NCBI GenBank assembly: GCA_032207245.1
Contig: CM063503.1
Span: forward strand, 103,134,584 to 103,198,583
Source of the DNA: Pardosa pseudoannulata
Lineage: Eukaryota > Arthropoda > Arachnida > Araneae > Lycosidae
Direction: 5' to 3'
Length of the DNA stretch: 64,000 bases
In this document: one piece after another, positions 34,846 to 48,547 of the stretch
Layout of the letters: the number at the start of each line of letters is the position of its first letter
Numbering within the stretch: position 1 is the first letter of the stretch
The notes under the pieces: model-generated
The model's input: only the letters and a program-made list of their open reading frames with translations
Told to the model about the DNA's origin: nothing
Databases searched by the model: none
Position numbers and translations under genes: made by a program

Positions 34846-37149
34846 CAGTTTCAGCATTTAGAACTACATTTTTTAAACTCACTATGAGTAATAATGATTT
34901 ACTAAATCGATATTTATGTACGATCAAAAGCGCATAATTCTTTGTTCTATAAATCTTACAAAAAATCAGAAAAACTATACAAATAATTTACATTCGGAAG
35001 GATTCTTTCTTAAAATCGACCAATTTTTGTGACAAATTTACATTGTAAATCAGACTCTTTCTTTCGTTTAATGATTAATACGTGAATAGTTTTTGGGAGT
35101 ATTAGAAGATGAAATGTTAAGTATTCTATCATCTTATTTAGGGATACGAATATAAGCCTAAATTGTTGATTAATGACAAATTATTTGATACAAATGTTTG
35201 ATAAAATCACCTCTGATTCGTGTATTATGCAGCGACTATACCCTCTGTTTGCATACCAAGAGTTGAAAATTATATATCTAATCGGAGATCTTAAAAAAGA
35301 TCAAAGGCAGGATTTACACAATAAACTTTGAGAAAAATTTATTTGTATATATTTTATTATATTTATCCTCCTATAAATATCAAGATATTCAACATGTGTA
35401 ATGTAAATAGCAAATGAAAAAGTTTCTTTTCGATGATAATAAAAATTCACATTTCAGATGGCATTGTTATCAGCCATTAACAAAAAGTGATTCATAAATT
35501 GTATAACTTTTTCTAACTGAAAAATTCCTGAAAAATATTATTTAAAGAGCAGTTATTAAAAAGCAGCTGAAAAAATGCATTTAATGACTTTAGTCTTTAA
35601 ATTTGTTTAGATTTGTGAATTTGTTGTAATAACCTGACTTTGTGATTGAAAGAAATAACACTTATATTACTAAATCCTTCAAAGTTTAGCGAAAATACTG
35701 ACTAAAAAGTAAATGAGCTTAAATAATTCATTAATAATCTCTTGAAGACAGTTATAATCTCTTAAAAACGGAATAAATAAATTGTACCGCTTCTAAATAA
35801 AAATTATGTAAGCTGTTTTAAAATTTATATACACTTAATTTAAAAGGGAATAACAAATGTCAGCGCGAATTACAGTTAAGTAATAATCTTTTGCACTGAT
35901 GATAGTAGATAAAAAATATATCCTTTAAAAATTAAATGACAGATTTAATACCCCTATCATAAGTATATTTAACAGGTCTTAACAGAAGGCACGCTTCATA
36001 TCTGATATGACGCTGCAAATTAGTGATGAAATAAATAATGTCAAAATGACGAGAGACAGCTGGAGTCTGAAAATTTAAACGAAATTGGAGAGAATTGCTA
36101 GGAGAGAGCGTGCAACAGATGATATTTCATTTAACCGATTAAAACTGTGCTGAATAGGGATTTTTTTTTTAATTTATGGGTTAGAATTAAAATAGAATTG
36201 AATGAAATCGCACGAGGAATCTGGCATTTTAAACATTCTTCTGAAATAATATTTTGTTCCGATGTAAAAGGAAATTTCTGTTTGGTGATGACTTCACAAA
36301 ATGGAAACAATTACTATATCATATGAAATGAAGAAATTAAGAAGAGAGTGAGAACTAAGATCTCAGCTTTTATAATTTCTTAACACAAAGTTATTTGGCT
36401 ACAAAAAGGTTCGTTATTATAAAAGTATGATTAAACTTCTAGATCACATGCATACAAATAATAAAAATTTAAATAATTTAGTAATAAACAAAAATGTATA
36501 AATATTTAGTAATAAATAGTAAAAATGTTAAAGCAATGCATAATTTAAATATGTAATAGAGGAAAAATCTACATCTAAGATAAAGTAGAAAAAAGTATCT
36601 AATAAAATTTAAAAAAAAATTTTCTTTTAGATTGTATTTTCTTAATAATCGAAACACAATTAACTAAAGAGTTACCTTTGCAATAGAAAGGTATTTTTTT
36701 TTTTTTAAGAAATCGTTAAATAAAAATATTTTTTTCTCTAGCTTTAGAAGTGAAAGAACACACGGTCGACAAACAATTGAAGATGAATGCATCCCACAAA
36801 AGTCGCAGATTAATAACAGGTAACAGAATAATTTTTGTAGAAAAAAAAATTGAGATCAGTAACATAGGTCTAGGTAAGATTTAGCATGTATGTAAAGATA
36901 TTCAACTTGATTTAATTTCAACACAAAACTTCAAAGGAAAGGAAAATATAATAACCAGTCAAACTATGTACAGGTAGAAATAATATATCCACAAAATTTT
37001 TATTTTAAATACCTCGTCGATGACATGGCCATTTTTTGCTTTTATTGAAAATCGTGCAACGTTTCTCACAGACATATTTAATTAGCAGATGTTCGCGAAT
37101 CAGCTTTCAAAGAATAATTTGTTCTTAAGATTTAACTTTATTGAACACT

Positions 37150-37153
<4 letters not shown>
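34846..37153. other. No gene recognised
   Basis: AT-rich with only short fortuitous frames. Nothing supported between the duplication and the AT microsatellite. Confidence 0.5.
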
Positions 37154-37212
<59 letters not shown>

Positions 37213-37286
37213 CATATATATATATATACATACATATATATACATATATATATACATATACATATATATATACATATATATATGTA

Positions 37287-37335
<49 letters not shown>

Positions 37336-37336
37336 A

Positions 37337-37421
<85 letters not shown>

Positions 37422-37450
37422 GTATGTATATATATATATGTATATATATG

Positions 37451-37543
<93 letters not shown>
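37154..37543. repeat. Interrupted AT/TA microsatellite, about 390 bp
   Basis: Almost pure TA repeats with scattered TACA and TATG interruptions. CA-type interruptions lie in the left third and TG-type in the middle and right, so the tract is partly self-complementary at a second level. Long open frames on both strands here are artefacts. Confidence 0.95.
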
Positions 37544-37546
<3 letters not shown>

Positions 37547-38552
37547 GCTGGTGCGGTATATTTCTGCTGACAGAATATCAATGTGTTATTTGTAAATCTT
37601 GTAAATCTATATATACCAACTGGACATTAATAAATCAATTATCATTCTCTACGAATACGAATAAGTAAAGTATTTAAAGGAAAAGATTTACCTGTTCAGA
37701 AAGATTTTTAATTTTCTACAAAAAGGATAGTACGTACGAGAAATCTATATAGTACATGTACCACAGCAACATAAAATGCATCTTTTCTTATGAAAAAGAT
37801 ACCATGCAAGAAAAAACATTATATAGCATATGTATCATAAACTGCATGGTACATTTTTAGTAAAAAGGGTATTGACTTTCGAAGTAAATTCCAGTATTAG
37901 CAATATCACATTATTATAAAAATTTATCTATTTTTACAATAGAAAAATGTAAACTATTTAAGCAAATAAGATAAAATTGCAAAAGTTTTAGCAAAGGGTA
38001 AAACTTACAGAATATTCGAAACATGAAACCACCACCAAAATAATTCATAAATAATTTTATTCTGACTCTAAATAATTTAGTAAAAATTGCGCATTCCTGA
38101 AAAACTTTTATCATACTGCTATTTTTAAAAAGAAAATACTCAAATATCAATCAAACCAAATATATAATAAAATATATCATATTCAAATATATAATCAAAC
38201 CAAAAATATTAATGAGGAATAAAACGGAGAGTCAGCGGATTTAACGAAGAAAAAAATTGTATAATCAATTCACCTAAAAATAATAGCAAACACTGTCCTA
38301 GATCTTAAATCTGATTAAAAATTATATCACTTTCCTCTAAATAATAAGGTTAAATGATTAATCATTCACCGACAGCGTACGAAACAAGGAAGGAGGTAAA
38401 CGTTAAAATCAGGTTTCTTGGTAATACAAATAGAGAAGTATCAAAACAAGACCTCAATATCAAAACGAAGTTTGTGAGCAAAGATACTATACGAGAACTA
38501 AATACTGACGAAACAAATAATTACAACTTGGAACTACTATTACTAAAAAACA

Positions 38553-38553
38553 C

Positions 38554-38581
<28 letters not shown>
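38553..38581. repeat. Poly(A) run
   Basis: About 28 consecutive A. No retroposon body recognised upstream. Confidence 0.85.
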
Positions 38582-38584
<3 letters not shown>

Positions 38585-39043
38585 CAACCTGTTTAACACG
38601 ACTCAATTTTGGGTAGGTCTCTTATTTTAAATGCAATATATAAGATAGTTTCACTTTGAATCAATACTAATAACCTTCTTTTCATTTATTTTACAACACC
38701 ATGCCAAGTTAAAGCAAAATCTAATTCAATGAACCAAAATATATCAATAAATATTTCACATAAAAAGGCAAGGAGAAAGCTCTTTGGGATAAATACGTGG
38801 TTCGGGTCGACTAATGTTTTGGAGATCTATTTTTTTACTTATATAATTATTAATATTTACTTATATTATTTTTATACATCTGCTTTTGAATATCTTATCT
38901 TTGAAACTATATTCTTATCCTTTTACGAACTGAGGTACCTAAAATGATGAAGCTTGAACCAGCCACTCCCTTCACTCATAATGTACTCTATGTATAGTTC
39001 TCTTAATGGTGAAAATAAATATTATATAGGAAAAAAATTCAAA

Positions 39044-39212
39044 ATACGCTACAGTCTAAGGTGTTGCTACACGAAGGCTAATGACACGGGGACCTACTGC
39101 TTAAAGCCGATTCCGAACGGTTACGAACACCCATGTCAACAATGGGACTCGAACCTTCGAACTCCGGTACCAAAGAGCAACATCTCTTTCATTTGGCCAT
39201 CGTTCGGCTGTA
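39044..39212 (-). repeat. tRNA-derived SINE (family 1), copy 3
   Basis: It has the same body (GGGACCTACTGCTTAAAGCC, GATTCCGAACGGTTACGAAC) and a B-box-like AGGTTCGAGTCCC on the minus strand, with head ACGATGGCCAAATG. It lies about 60 bases left of the Helitron. Confidence 0.75.
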
Positions 39213-39270
39213 AGAGCCTGAAAACGGAAATAAAAGACAGCCTTTCCTACAGGTAACTAGCAAACGTAAA

Positions 39271-40194
39271 TCCCCTATATAATAACAGCCTGTGTTATCT
39301 GTCCGTCTGTCCTCGAATTTATGAAGCGGTTGGACCTGGAATGGATAGAGGCATTCATATTGGATTCTGGATGAGTTAGGGTTAGTAAAATTCAAAGCGA
39401 GTAAAGTTTATATTCTCCTAAACTATCGATCCGATTCTAAAATAAATTGGTATAAATATGATTCATATCACAGCGAAATATACTGTCGTCTTTAAAACGT
39501 TCGAAATCCACCCTTTCCCCACTTTTCGAGCGTTTAATATTTTATTTTTCCCGGTTAAGAGCAGGTGATTATATTTATCAATTTATTACATAATAAATAG
39601 GTAAAAATAACTTTTTTTTCTAGCATTTTGACGTCCTTCCTTTTACCATCTTATTTAATCATTTCTTATTTTAAATTATTTAAATATTTTCTGCATTATT
39701 TTCATACGTTTTATCCCTGAACTTAGATATTACGTAAATAATTTTCTTTTATATTTGGTTTAAATAATAGATTAGGCACTAATGTGATAATTTTAAATTG
39801 AATCATCGATTACATTTTGTTGCAATGAAACTTTTATAACCGTTATTAACAACAAATTCTATCTACCTCCAAGGTGTAGTGGAAATGATAGTTTCATTCC
39901 TTTACTTCCATTAATTACTGTGGTAAATAAAATATTGGGAAGAATTTAATGATAATTTTGACGTAGCTAAGAAAACTTTAAATTATCTTTCTAAATGAAT
40001 TCAACGGGATTCAAAACTGCATTCACAGAATCGAGAGACTTTAGAGGAGTATGAAGATAAACAAATTATTGAGCGTGTACCAGATAATTCTCAGCCAAAA
40101 AACAAACCATTTTCTCATCTGCCTCATAGGTACTTTATATTTCTGGAAAATTAAAACATTTACTGATCCCGTCATATGACGGGCTATATGCTAG
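39271..40194 (+). mobile_element. Non-autonomous Helitron, 924 bp
   Basis: The 5' end is TCCCCTATATAATAAC preceded by A, close to the usual Helitron TC start. The 3' end has a perfect 16-nt palindrome CCCGTCATATGACGGG at 40168-40183, a 7-nt spacer, then CTAG (40191-40194) followed by T, the classical hairpin-CTRR-T ending with A^T insertion. The interior holds no Rep or helicase frame. The element lies just right of a SINE. Confidence 0.85.
40168..40183 (+). terminator. Helitron 3' hairpin
   Basis: Perfect 8+8 palindrome CCCGTCATATGACGGG, 7 nt before the terminal CTAG. In Helitrons this hairpin marks the end of rolling-circle transfer. Confidence 0.85.
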
Positions 40195-42544
40195 TTTCAT
40201 ATATTTATTAAATCGTACTCGAACAGAACGTATAATGTGCAACTGAAAGACACTTATGGTACCTTAAAATTAATTCATAGAAAATAATAAAATAATATTT
40301 CAAAAATATCACTCGGCATATATTTCTTACAAGCGATATTTTGCTCAAACTAACGTTGTTTAAGGAGAGATTAGTAAGGAGAGCGTTATCTGAAAATTTA
40401 ACTAAAAAATTTAATATTGCTCAAAAATGTCCAAAACTATTTTATTTTATTTTTGTTTTAAACTATAGCTAATAAACATTCAGTGATTCAAACTTGAAAC
40501 AAACTACGTATATGATAGAGACTATAAATTTAGACAATATATATGCCTTATAATTTATTAATTTAAATTTGCAATTAATAGGAATTATACTATTTATAAA
40601 GTAGCTGATTAATGATATTAAACCTTAAAAACTGTAATCAAGACACTTCTAAATCTTGACCGACAAGTGTTTATTTGCAAGAGATAAGGGGGGGGGGATT
40701 ATCCACATGAAGTGTCCATCAATGAACTGAGGAATGTGGCAGACCAAGATAGCACGAGACGAGTAAATTATACTGATTAAATATGGATGCTGCGAGGCAA
40801 AATCTCTCTATCACGGAATTTCCTTGAACTAAAAATAAATAAATAAAATGAATAAAAACAACGCTTAGAGTTAAGTACTACATACGATGCGTCAGTATCA
40901 TTCCTAAGATTAAATTTTTCGATGCTTTAAATTAAATAAAAACGGTAAAAATAAGATGTTTGTTTTTCTTAATTTCTGATAACTCTTCGTAAAGGTTCGG
41001 ATGAAATTTTGTAGTGGAAATAATGTAGATCTGCCCAAGAACAGGGTTTCGCTAAGCTTTGTCACAGTTTAAATTGCGTGTTCTTAAAAAAAAAAAATAA
41101 ATAAATAAATAATAAAAATAAAAAATAAAAAAAAAATTCAAGAGATGGAAATATATGTAAGGAAGTTACAAATTTTATATAGTTAAATCAGTTTCATCAT
41201 TCAGAATTAAACCTTAAATAAATATAGTGAAATCAGATGAAATAATTATCAATATTTTACTTAAGTCGAGTACGATCTGATGACTTATTCTTTTACTTAT
41301 ACAGAGGTTTTAACAATAAAAATCTAAAGAAAATGCTACAAAATAATCTATGCAAAGCCATTTTTATTACATAATGTGAATATATATTTTTTTTTAAATA
41401 TCAGAATGAAATTTTTCTTTGGGGGCCAAATGACCCATTTTTGACTACTAGCAATTATTACGTAAAAAATGAATAAATAAATAAATTGAAAATAATTCAG
41501 TATTTTCATTATCGAAACAAATGGTTTTATGCTGCATAAACTGAGGTCGTCAAAATTTCTACTTACATTTTTTATTTTTTAATAAACCATTCATTAAAAA
41601 ATTACGTAACTATACAAAATGACTGTTCAAAAATTATTATTTGAAACTACGGCATAATTAGATCAAATTAATTAATCCAATGCTATGTTCAAAAGTAAAT
41701 GAAAAATATAACCCTCGAGGTAAAGTGTTTAGACAAACTAAAAGGTAATTTCTTTTACTTTATTTAAATTATGTTTGTTCATCACTGATATAATTACTCA
41801 GAAAATCTTAATATACTGAAAAGTAAATTACAAGATGAAATTTTTAATAATTACTAGCTTATAAATACTGTTTAAAAAAGTGTTAAGTTACAAAAAATTT
41901 TAGAAAATGTAGAAAATTAAGATTAAAAAAACATTTTTTGCATTTAGGGAAGGATTTAAGTACGGTTTTTAATGCTTTCAATAATATTATAATAATATTT
42001 AATGCTTTCAATAATATTATTATAACTCCAAAATAAAAGAAACGAAGAAAAATATTAAAAAATAAAGGAACAATGCTAGAATTTCTTCAGAGGTCCGATG
42101 ATAAATTTAAAAATTATGAACATTTACAAACGGCTAAGGTAATCTCGTAATAAAACTTTTAAAAGTACTTCAGAATAGTATTGATTCATAGGTACCACAC
42201 TTTTTATTAAAATTAAATTAAACAAGAAATGTTTCTCCATTATTAGGCTAATTACTTGAGAATGAGCGCCAGTCTTTTTTTTAATCTTCTGAAGAAAGGG
42301 GAAGGATGATATTGGTTTTGGAAATAAAGGACCCCATTTCAATAACACAAATAAAATATATATTAAAAGCTTTTATGAAAAATAAAATAAAATAAATTCG
42401 AATAAGTATGAGCCCCAATTATGGTTCAACTTTAATAAAAGGCGAAAACAACAAACAGCCGTTCTGAACCCACAATGAAATTCTTTACTGCTAATAATAT
42501 TTAATTAGAAATTTAAACACGCTTTTATTTATATGGAATAGCAT
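40195..42544. other. No gene recognised
   Basis: AT-rich. A 30-bp tandem duplication (TTTAATGCTTTCAATAATAT) lies at about 41967-42020. A-rich simple sequence lies at 41088-41135. Confidence 0.5.
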
Positions 42545-43087
42545 TCGGACACGTCAGCATAAAGAACGAGCATTTTACTGCCGAACAACCAATGCACATG
42601 AAAAAACGATGAAGAAAGCAGACGACATTTAGAAAATTGATGTTTAATGAAGCGAATTAATTTATCTATAATGGTGCAATTTTAGGACCGATGCATGTAA
42701 TGTCATCAATAAAATTTCAGCTCAATTGGGAAGAGAAGTCAGATAAAACATTGACAAGATTTAGACCTAGACAAACATACAGTAAAAATCAAAATAAAAG
42801 TGTGTAAAAAGGGCTTACTGCACGATAACTGCAGATTTGTGAGCCTAAAGCTAGAAATAACGCGCCAACATATATGCCGAGCATTTTATCATCGAACCAC
42901 CATCGCTTCAGGAAAGGGGTAATGAAAGAGGTTATCGGTTAAAAAACCTGAAGTTATTAAAATGAATTAATTTATAATGAAATAATTTGAAGACCAATTT
43001 ATGTATTGCCATCGGAGATACATTATTGTAAATATTTTCAGCTCTATTGGTTTGTTTGGAGTGTTTTGCTACGCGAGGATTAATGTG

Positions 43088-43124
<37 letters not shown>

Positions 43125-43245
43125 GATTACAATATTTAAACCTAAGCAGATATACAGTACGAGTTAAATAAAAGTGTATAAAAAGGGTTCACTAGAAGAT
43201 AGAATCAGATTGGTGAGCCTAAAGATAGAAATTATAGAAGAATGA
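42545..43245. repeat. Two diverged tandem units of about 340 bp
   Basis: Unit 1 (about 42550-42875) and unit 2 (about 42868-43245) share GAGCATTTTAnnnnCGAAC, GAATTAATTTAT.TATAATG, TTTCAGCTC.ATTGG, ATTTA.ACCTA..CA and TATACAGTA, AATAAAAGTGTnTAAAAAGG, and GTGAGCCTAAAG.TAGAAAT. Unit 2 has gained a SINE fragment with a long A run. Confidence 0.6.
43048..43122 (-). repeat. SINE (family 1) end fragment joined to a poly(A) run
   Basis: TTTGTTTGGAGTGTTTTGCTACGCGAGGATTAATGTG-like sequence (43050-43086) matches the left end of the SINE copies and stops in a run of about 35 A. It sits inside the second unit of a diverged tandem duplication. Confidence 0.5.
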
Positions 43246-45265
43246 GCCCGACTGACAGAGAACTATGTAAAATGCTCACTCTTGAGTAATAGAGATGTTC
43301 CAAACATTAATAATTTTTAAAAGGTTACATTTTGAAAAAAAAAAAACAACTTAAGAATGCCCAAATTTTGAAATTTTTAGAATATAACTGCATTACTTAA
43401 AACAGCTACCACACATACACATAAAACAGGGATCAACTGAAATATAAAAATATGGACATAACAGAAAAACTAATAAAAATAGCTGAAAACAGTCATTAGC
43501 GCCAATTTAACGCCCAAGAATACATGTGATACAGAGAGAATCATGAATTCATGTACACCAAATATATTTTTAAAAATGAAACAGTAAAGTATTAATAGAT
43601 ATGAATTTAAAAATCAGTGTCATAAACTACAAGTGGCTTTGTAAGTATCCCATATTTTAGTTCAACGCAATGCACTAATCACAATACAAAATGAGATTAT
43701 TAATGTAATGAGAAGGTCTATATATTTTTTAAAATCCGTAAATAAAACTGTCAGTCACGTAAAAAAAATATTTTTCTGCCAATTTTTACTAAACATTATA
43801 ATTTTTCGGCGTGGTTGTGCTGTTTAAGACTCCATTAAAGCTATCTCATACAGCCTCCCTTTAGTACGTTTATTATCTTAGTAAAAATAACTTTCTTCCA
43901 AGAAAAAATAAATAATTTCAGGCATAACTTTTTACGTTATTTCTCTAGAGATAGCTAAATTAAATAAAGTAATGATATTTCAATAGAGTCGTCGAAATCT
44001 AATAAAACCTTTGAAAATTTCCGTTCCAATCATTAGCAGGGACGCAAAAATTTTCTCACCCATCATATCTATTTTGCTGACTAAGCATAATTATTTTCGC
44101 TCTGGAGCGAGCAGTCTATCGCTGAAATGTCATTAGTCCACCGCTATTCCATTTCCAATTCCTAATAGACAGTCCTTCCTTTCACGGAAATGAGGCTTCC
44201 CATTTCCATTTCATAATAAATACAACCTGTTTGGGGTTTGTGGTATGTTGATTTCAACGCCTTCCAAAGACTGCGATTAGGTTTAATATTACTTAACTAA
44301 ATAATGCTCCAATTTACCTTTCACTTTAACCTTTTAAAACAGAGAGACGATTAACATCTTTTAAAGACACATTCATGTTCTATGACACAATCATTTAACA
44401 GGTACTTGTAATAATCACACCAATTTTTGGCATAAAAATGTATTATAGAACAATTTAAGGGCACAGTTTAGACCTTACGATATTTTGAGAAACTATTAAC
44501 TTAAAAGCTATACAACTTTGTATGCATATACATTAAAGTATAACTAAGTGAATACCATTTAAAAAATTTTGAAAATCATAACTTTCTATAGAAAAATAAT
44601 TTTTTGAATAGTTTTTAAAATGTTTTTTTGCGGATAAATGTGGTGTGTGTGTGTGTGTGTAATAAGACTAAATCTACGACGGGTGGTAGCACTCATGGCC
44701 GTTTTAGTCAAAGACATCTATTAGCAGAACGTTGGGTGGACGGGTTCCCACTTCATTATAGAGACTGGACAAACCGTGAGATCAGCTAACAGTAGAAATT
44801 TAAGTAAACATCTGGATAGAAAGTTATGTCGTAATCTATGCCAAAAATCTGCGTTAAAAAAAATCTGTCTAAGGTAGCATGCATCTCCTCTTTGTTCGGG
44901 AATTTCCTAAATTGGCCGCTAGGGCAGTATAAAGTTTTAATTGATTAGAACGATTACGTCCACGAAGGCGTGAACTGTAACTCCAGTGGTCAGTTTAAAT
45001 TAGGGGTTAAAAAAGGGAAAGCAAAGAAACGAAGGTTTTTTTTTTACCTTTGACTTCAAGATTTGAAACCGCCTGAGAATTTTCTCGGGCCTTAATGAAG
45101 ACTTTCGGCTATAAATTTACGCCGTCATCTTTGAACTCTCAGAATACGGGAAGTTTGGTGACCCTATATTTGGTGGTATATTCCTTATGCGGCCATCTTC
45201 GGGGTTTTATACAAAATACCTACATTAGTTACCCGATTTAGTTTACTTTTCTTTATTTATATATA
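43246..45265. other. No gene recognised; composition shift near 44.0-45.2 kb
   Basis: The last 1.2 kb is less AT-rich, with a TG microsatellite at 44640-44660. It has the look of old repeats or a regulatory/5' UTR region, but no specific feature can be supported. Confidence 0.4.
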
Positions 45266-45602
45266 TGTCAGGTCTAAAAAAGGGGTAGTTGGAAATTATG
45301 TAAGTTAAAAACGATTTTAAAAAGAGAACTCTTTTATAATAATAAAATAAATGAAAAAGACCCAAGCTCGCATAAGTTTTCAGGATAATCCGGTCAGGCG
45401 GAAGCATTTCTGAGCTATTTGATGAGCTTGCAAACAGATAAGTTGGATTTGGACATGGAGCGGTCAACACCTTTACGCATAGCTCCGCCACGAACAATGA
45501 AAATGGCGCATGTTGCTTTCCTTAAAAACGATGAGTTAATAAAACTTATTATTATCAAGAAGACTGTTTTCCATTCGCCTTAACTCTGGATCACGACGTG
45601 TC

Positions 45603-45607
<5 letters not shown>
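45266..45607 (+). mobile_element. Solo LTR, copy A
   Basis: It starts TGTCAGGTCTAAAAAAGGGG and runs colinear with copy B, sharing for example ACCCAAGCTCGC/ACCCACGCTCGC, GGATAATCCGGTCAGGC, ATAGCTCCGCCACGAA and GACTGTTTTCCATTCGCCTT. TATA lies on both sides, and a TA microsatellite follows at once. The 3' end has decayed (cgtgtcattaa). Confidence 0.7.
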
Positions 45608-45656
<49 letters not shown>

Positions 45657-45673
45657 ATTATTATTATTATTAC
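45607..45673. repeat. (TA)n(TTA)n microsatellite beside a solo LTR
   Basis: TA repeat of about 45 bases passing into TTA repeats. It begins where solo LTR copy A ends. Confidence 0.92.
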
Positions 45674-48265
45674 TTAACCTTTTGGGGCCGGTTGATATTT
45701 CAAGAAAGACGTGAAAGTCTCAAAACTACGGGCTTAGTTGAAATGTCAACCGTACAGGACAGATCAGTGCCATCATTATCGATCACTTTTACTATCAATC
45801 GCATTATCGGTGGAATAATTTTCACCCTACTCTGGAAATATACTTTATTTCTTCCTGCTTATTGCTGTACAAGGTAGTATTATCAAAGTAGTTAACAACA
45901 GTGGGTAAAGGAGTCTGAATCTAACACTCCCTTCTCTATCTTCTGTAATACGGAGAAACAATTGTTACATTGTTAAAATTCAATTTAAGTTTTAAGTCCA
46001 ATTTTATTTATGAAAATTCAACGCAAAGACAAAGATAGTCTCTGTAAATTAACTGCACAATTTACAAACAAAATAATACACAGAAATGTTAAAAAAATAT
46101 TTCTACGTTATCCGGCAAAATCAGACGGAAAAACTAAAAAATACTGCGCAGAGTAAAAAAAAAAAATAAAATAAAATATTAACAAAACATTTAAAAAAAC
46201 TAAAAAAAAAATATGATTTTAAATTTTTAAATGTAATTTAGTTCTACTTTCATCTATATGTAGGAAATTTCATAACTCTTACGTTAATAATTTCTAAAAA
46301 AAAAACTTTTTTACGTTTTTTGCCCACTTCACAGAATTGAGAGGCTTCCGAATTCGCAGAATATGTAAGTATTTCAAAAAACTTCAATATTTTTAACGTA
46401 AAATTTTTTTCCATCTAAAATACTAAACCAATGTAAACTACATACTTATTCTGTTATATTACAATCTAAACTTCTTCATTATTTTCATTTTTTTTAAAAT
46501 AAATGTACAGAATCAAATAAGGATTTACCTTAAACAGTTGCACACTACTTGGTGGTGCATAGGTAAACTTAAATTTTTTTAGGGTGCTTTTAAAACAACA
46601 AAGTTTACTTTGCTACTGATAAAAATGTATATAATTTTAAGTGAAATATTTTTATTCCATTATGTTGAGTATAGAATTTTATAAAATAAATTACATTTCA
46701 ATAATTAGAAATTCAATAAATACAGGGTGCCTTTTTCTTAGAAATTTCATGATTAAAAAAATATTTAAAAAACTATATTGATTCATGGAAAAAAATTAAG
46801 AGAAAACTCAAATAACTATGGATGTTTACACGTATTATCCATATTAACGTAGGTTTAAGTCTTGATTCCCTTTTTTTTTAACTATATATTTTTGGAATCA
46901 GCAAAACACCTACTATTTTTTATAATAAAAATTGAAAAATCGAGATTTTAAAGATCGAGTCCCAATTCTATTAAACCCGTACCTCCGTTTACGAGATGAA
47001 AGTTTTGTCCCAGAATTCATATTTATTTGGTCCCAATCGTTAGACTCAGAATATTAAATACAAAGAGAAATATCACACTATACGATATAAATAACGCGCT
47101 TACCATAACATATTTAAATCGATAATAATAATGAAAGAAGCGCGGGGAGGGGAGAAATGAAGAACTAAATAAATTGATTTAAAAGTAAAGAAAATGCATG
47201 ACTCCGAATTTGTAGGATAAGGCCTGGCTACAAATAATCGATCAAAAGAATTCTCTAGCCGTTTTTCTTATTTACCAATTTATGCTATTCGTACAGGAAG
47301 ATTTTTGAAAAATATCGTGCGATTTATTTTGCACAATCACATATAAGGAAATTAGAAATAATTTCTCTGAAAAAATATCGTACAAAAAGGATAAAAACCA
47401 AAATGGATTTCTAACTGGAGGTTATTTCTAGCAGCATACCTCAGTTACAACTGAAACCATGAATTGTCTGATAAAAAGACTCCAGAGTATTTTTCAAAAT
47501 TTACTGAATTATTGTTTCAAAATTGCGTTTATTGTTAATTTCTCAAGAGCATCGTTACTTAACTCCAGAAAAAATTTTTCGACTTTTGTTAAATTCAGAA
47601 ACAAATTTATATTCAGATTAAGTGTTCATCAGCGTACCCGTGCGAGAACTCCCGTATGTGGGAACCCTATCTACAACTTCCCCCTTGCATGATTGGGAAG
47701 AGATGTTTGCAAAACGTATTTATTTGTATAAAAATTGCATGAATCTTACTTTATATATATATAGGATATAATAAAAAAAAAAAATCAAAAACAACTATAA
47801 AAACTTATTTTTCTCCTATATTTAGAATGAAATTTTCTTTCTTTCGACACCTCTTTTGTAGAGTTTATTTTATACAGAAAGTCTTTCTTACCTATTTTGG
47901 AAATGATTTTTGATAGTTATAAATGCCGTATTTTTTTTTCCAGCATATTTATAGCCATAATTGTTGACTATAGCTCTAGCTCGAAATTTTCGTGAACGTA
48001 AACTTTACTTTTTCTCAGTACAGCCACGATAATTTCATCACACTCCTCTTCATACAACCTCTGGGTGTTTACCAAAGCCCGTTCATTGTTCTTAAGTGCC
48101 ACTTTCTTACGGCTCATTTTAGTAAACCGGAAGCGGTAAAGTCCACCGGAGAAGCGTCAAATGATTTTATAGGTATTTGTTTCCTTAAATGGGATACACT
48201 TTATTTCTGTTTCTGATTTTTTTCTTCACTAAATGAACAGTAGTCGACTTAGGGTGTGACTAGAG
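45674..48265. other. No gene recognised
   Basis: AT-rich sequence between the two solo LTRs. No retroviral-type coding region or primer-binding site is present, so the LTRs are not the ends of one element. Confidence 0.5.
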
Positions 48266-48547
48266 CAGCGTTTCCCAACCTTTTTTAGCTCACGTACCAC
48301 TTGGTTGTATATCATGTTAAATTGTACCACTTTGTAAAATTGATTGTTTCATGAAATTTGTTATTGGGAATGTATTTATTTGCATTATGCATTTTATAGG
48401 GTGGCTTAGTATTCCCATCACATAATGTGACAAATTACACTGAAACACGCCTAAATCTCATGCAGGATTATAAACTCACTGTAACGAGTATGTTCAAAGT
48501 TTCATATTATATATACACACATATATACATATACACACACACATATA

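Noticed and set aside
36990..37045. Possible RN-tre first exon on the minus strand (ATGGCCATGTCATCGACGAG before gtattt)
   Set aside because: It ends in phase 2, whereas the first visible exon needs phase 1. The donor is weak.
37138..37595. Overlapping open frames of up to 147 codons on both strands made of Tyr-Ile repeats
   Set aside because: They are translations of a TA microsatellite and carry no protein-like composition.
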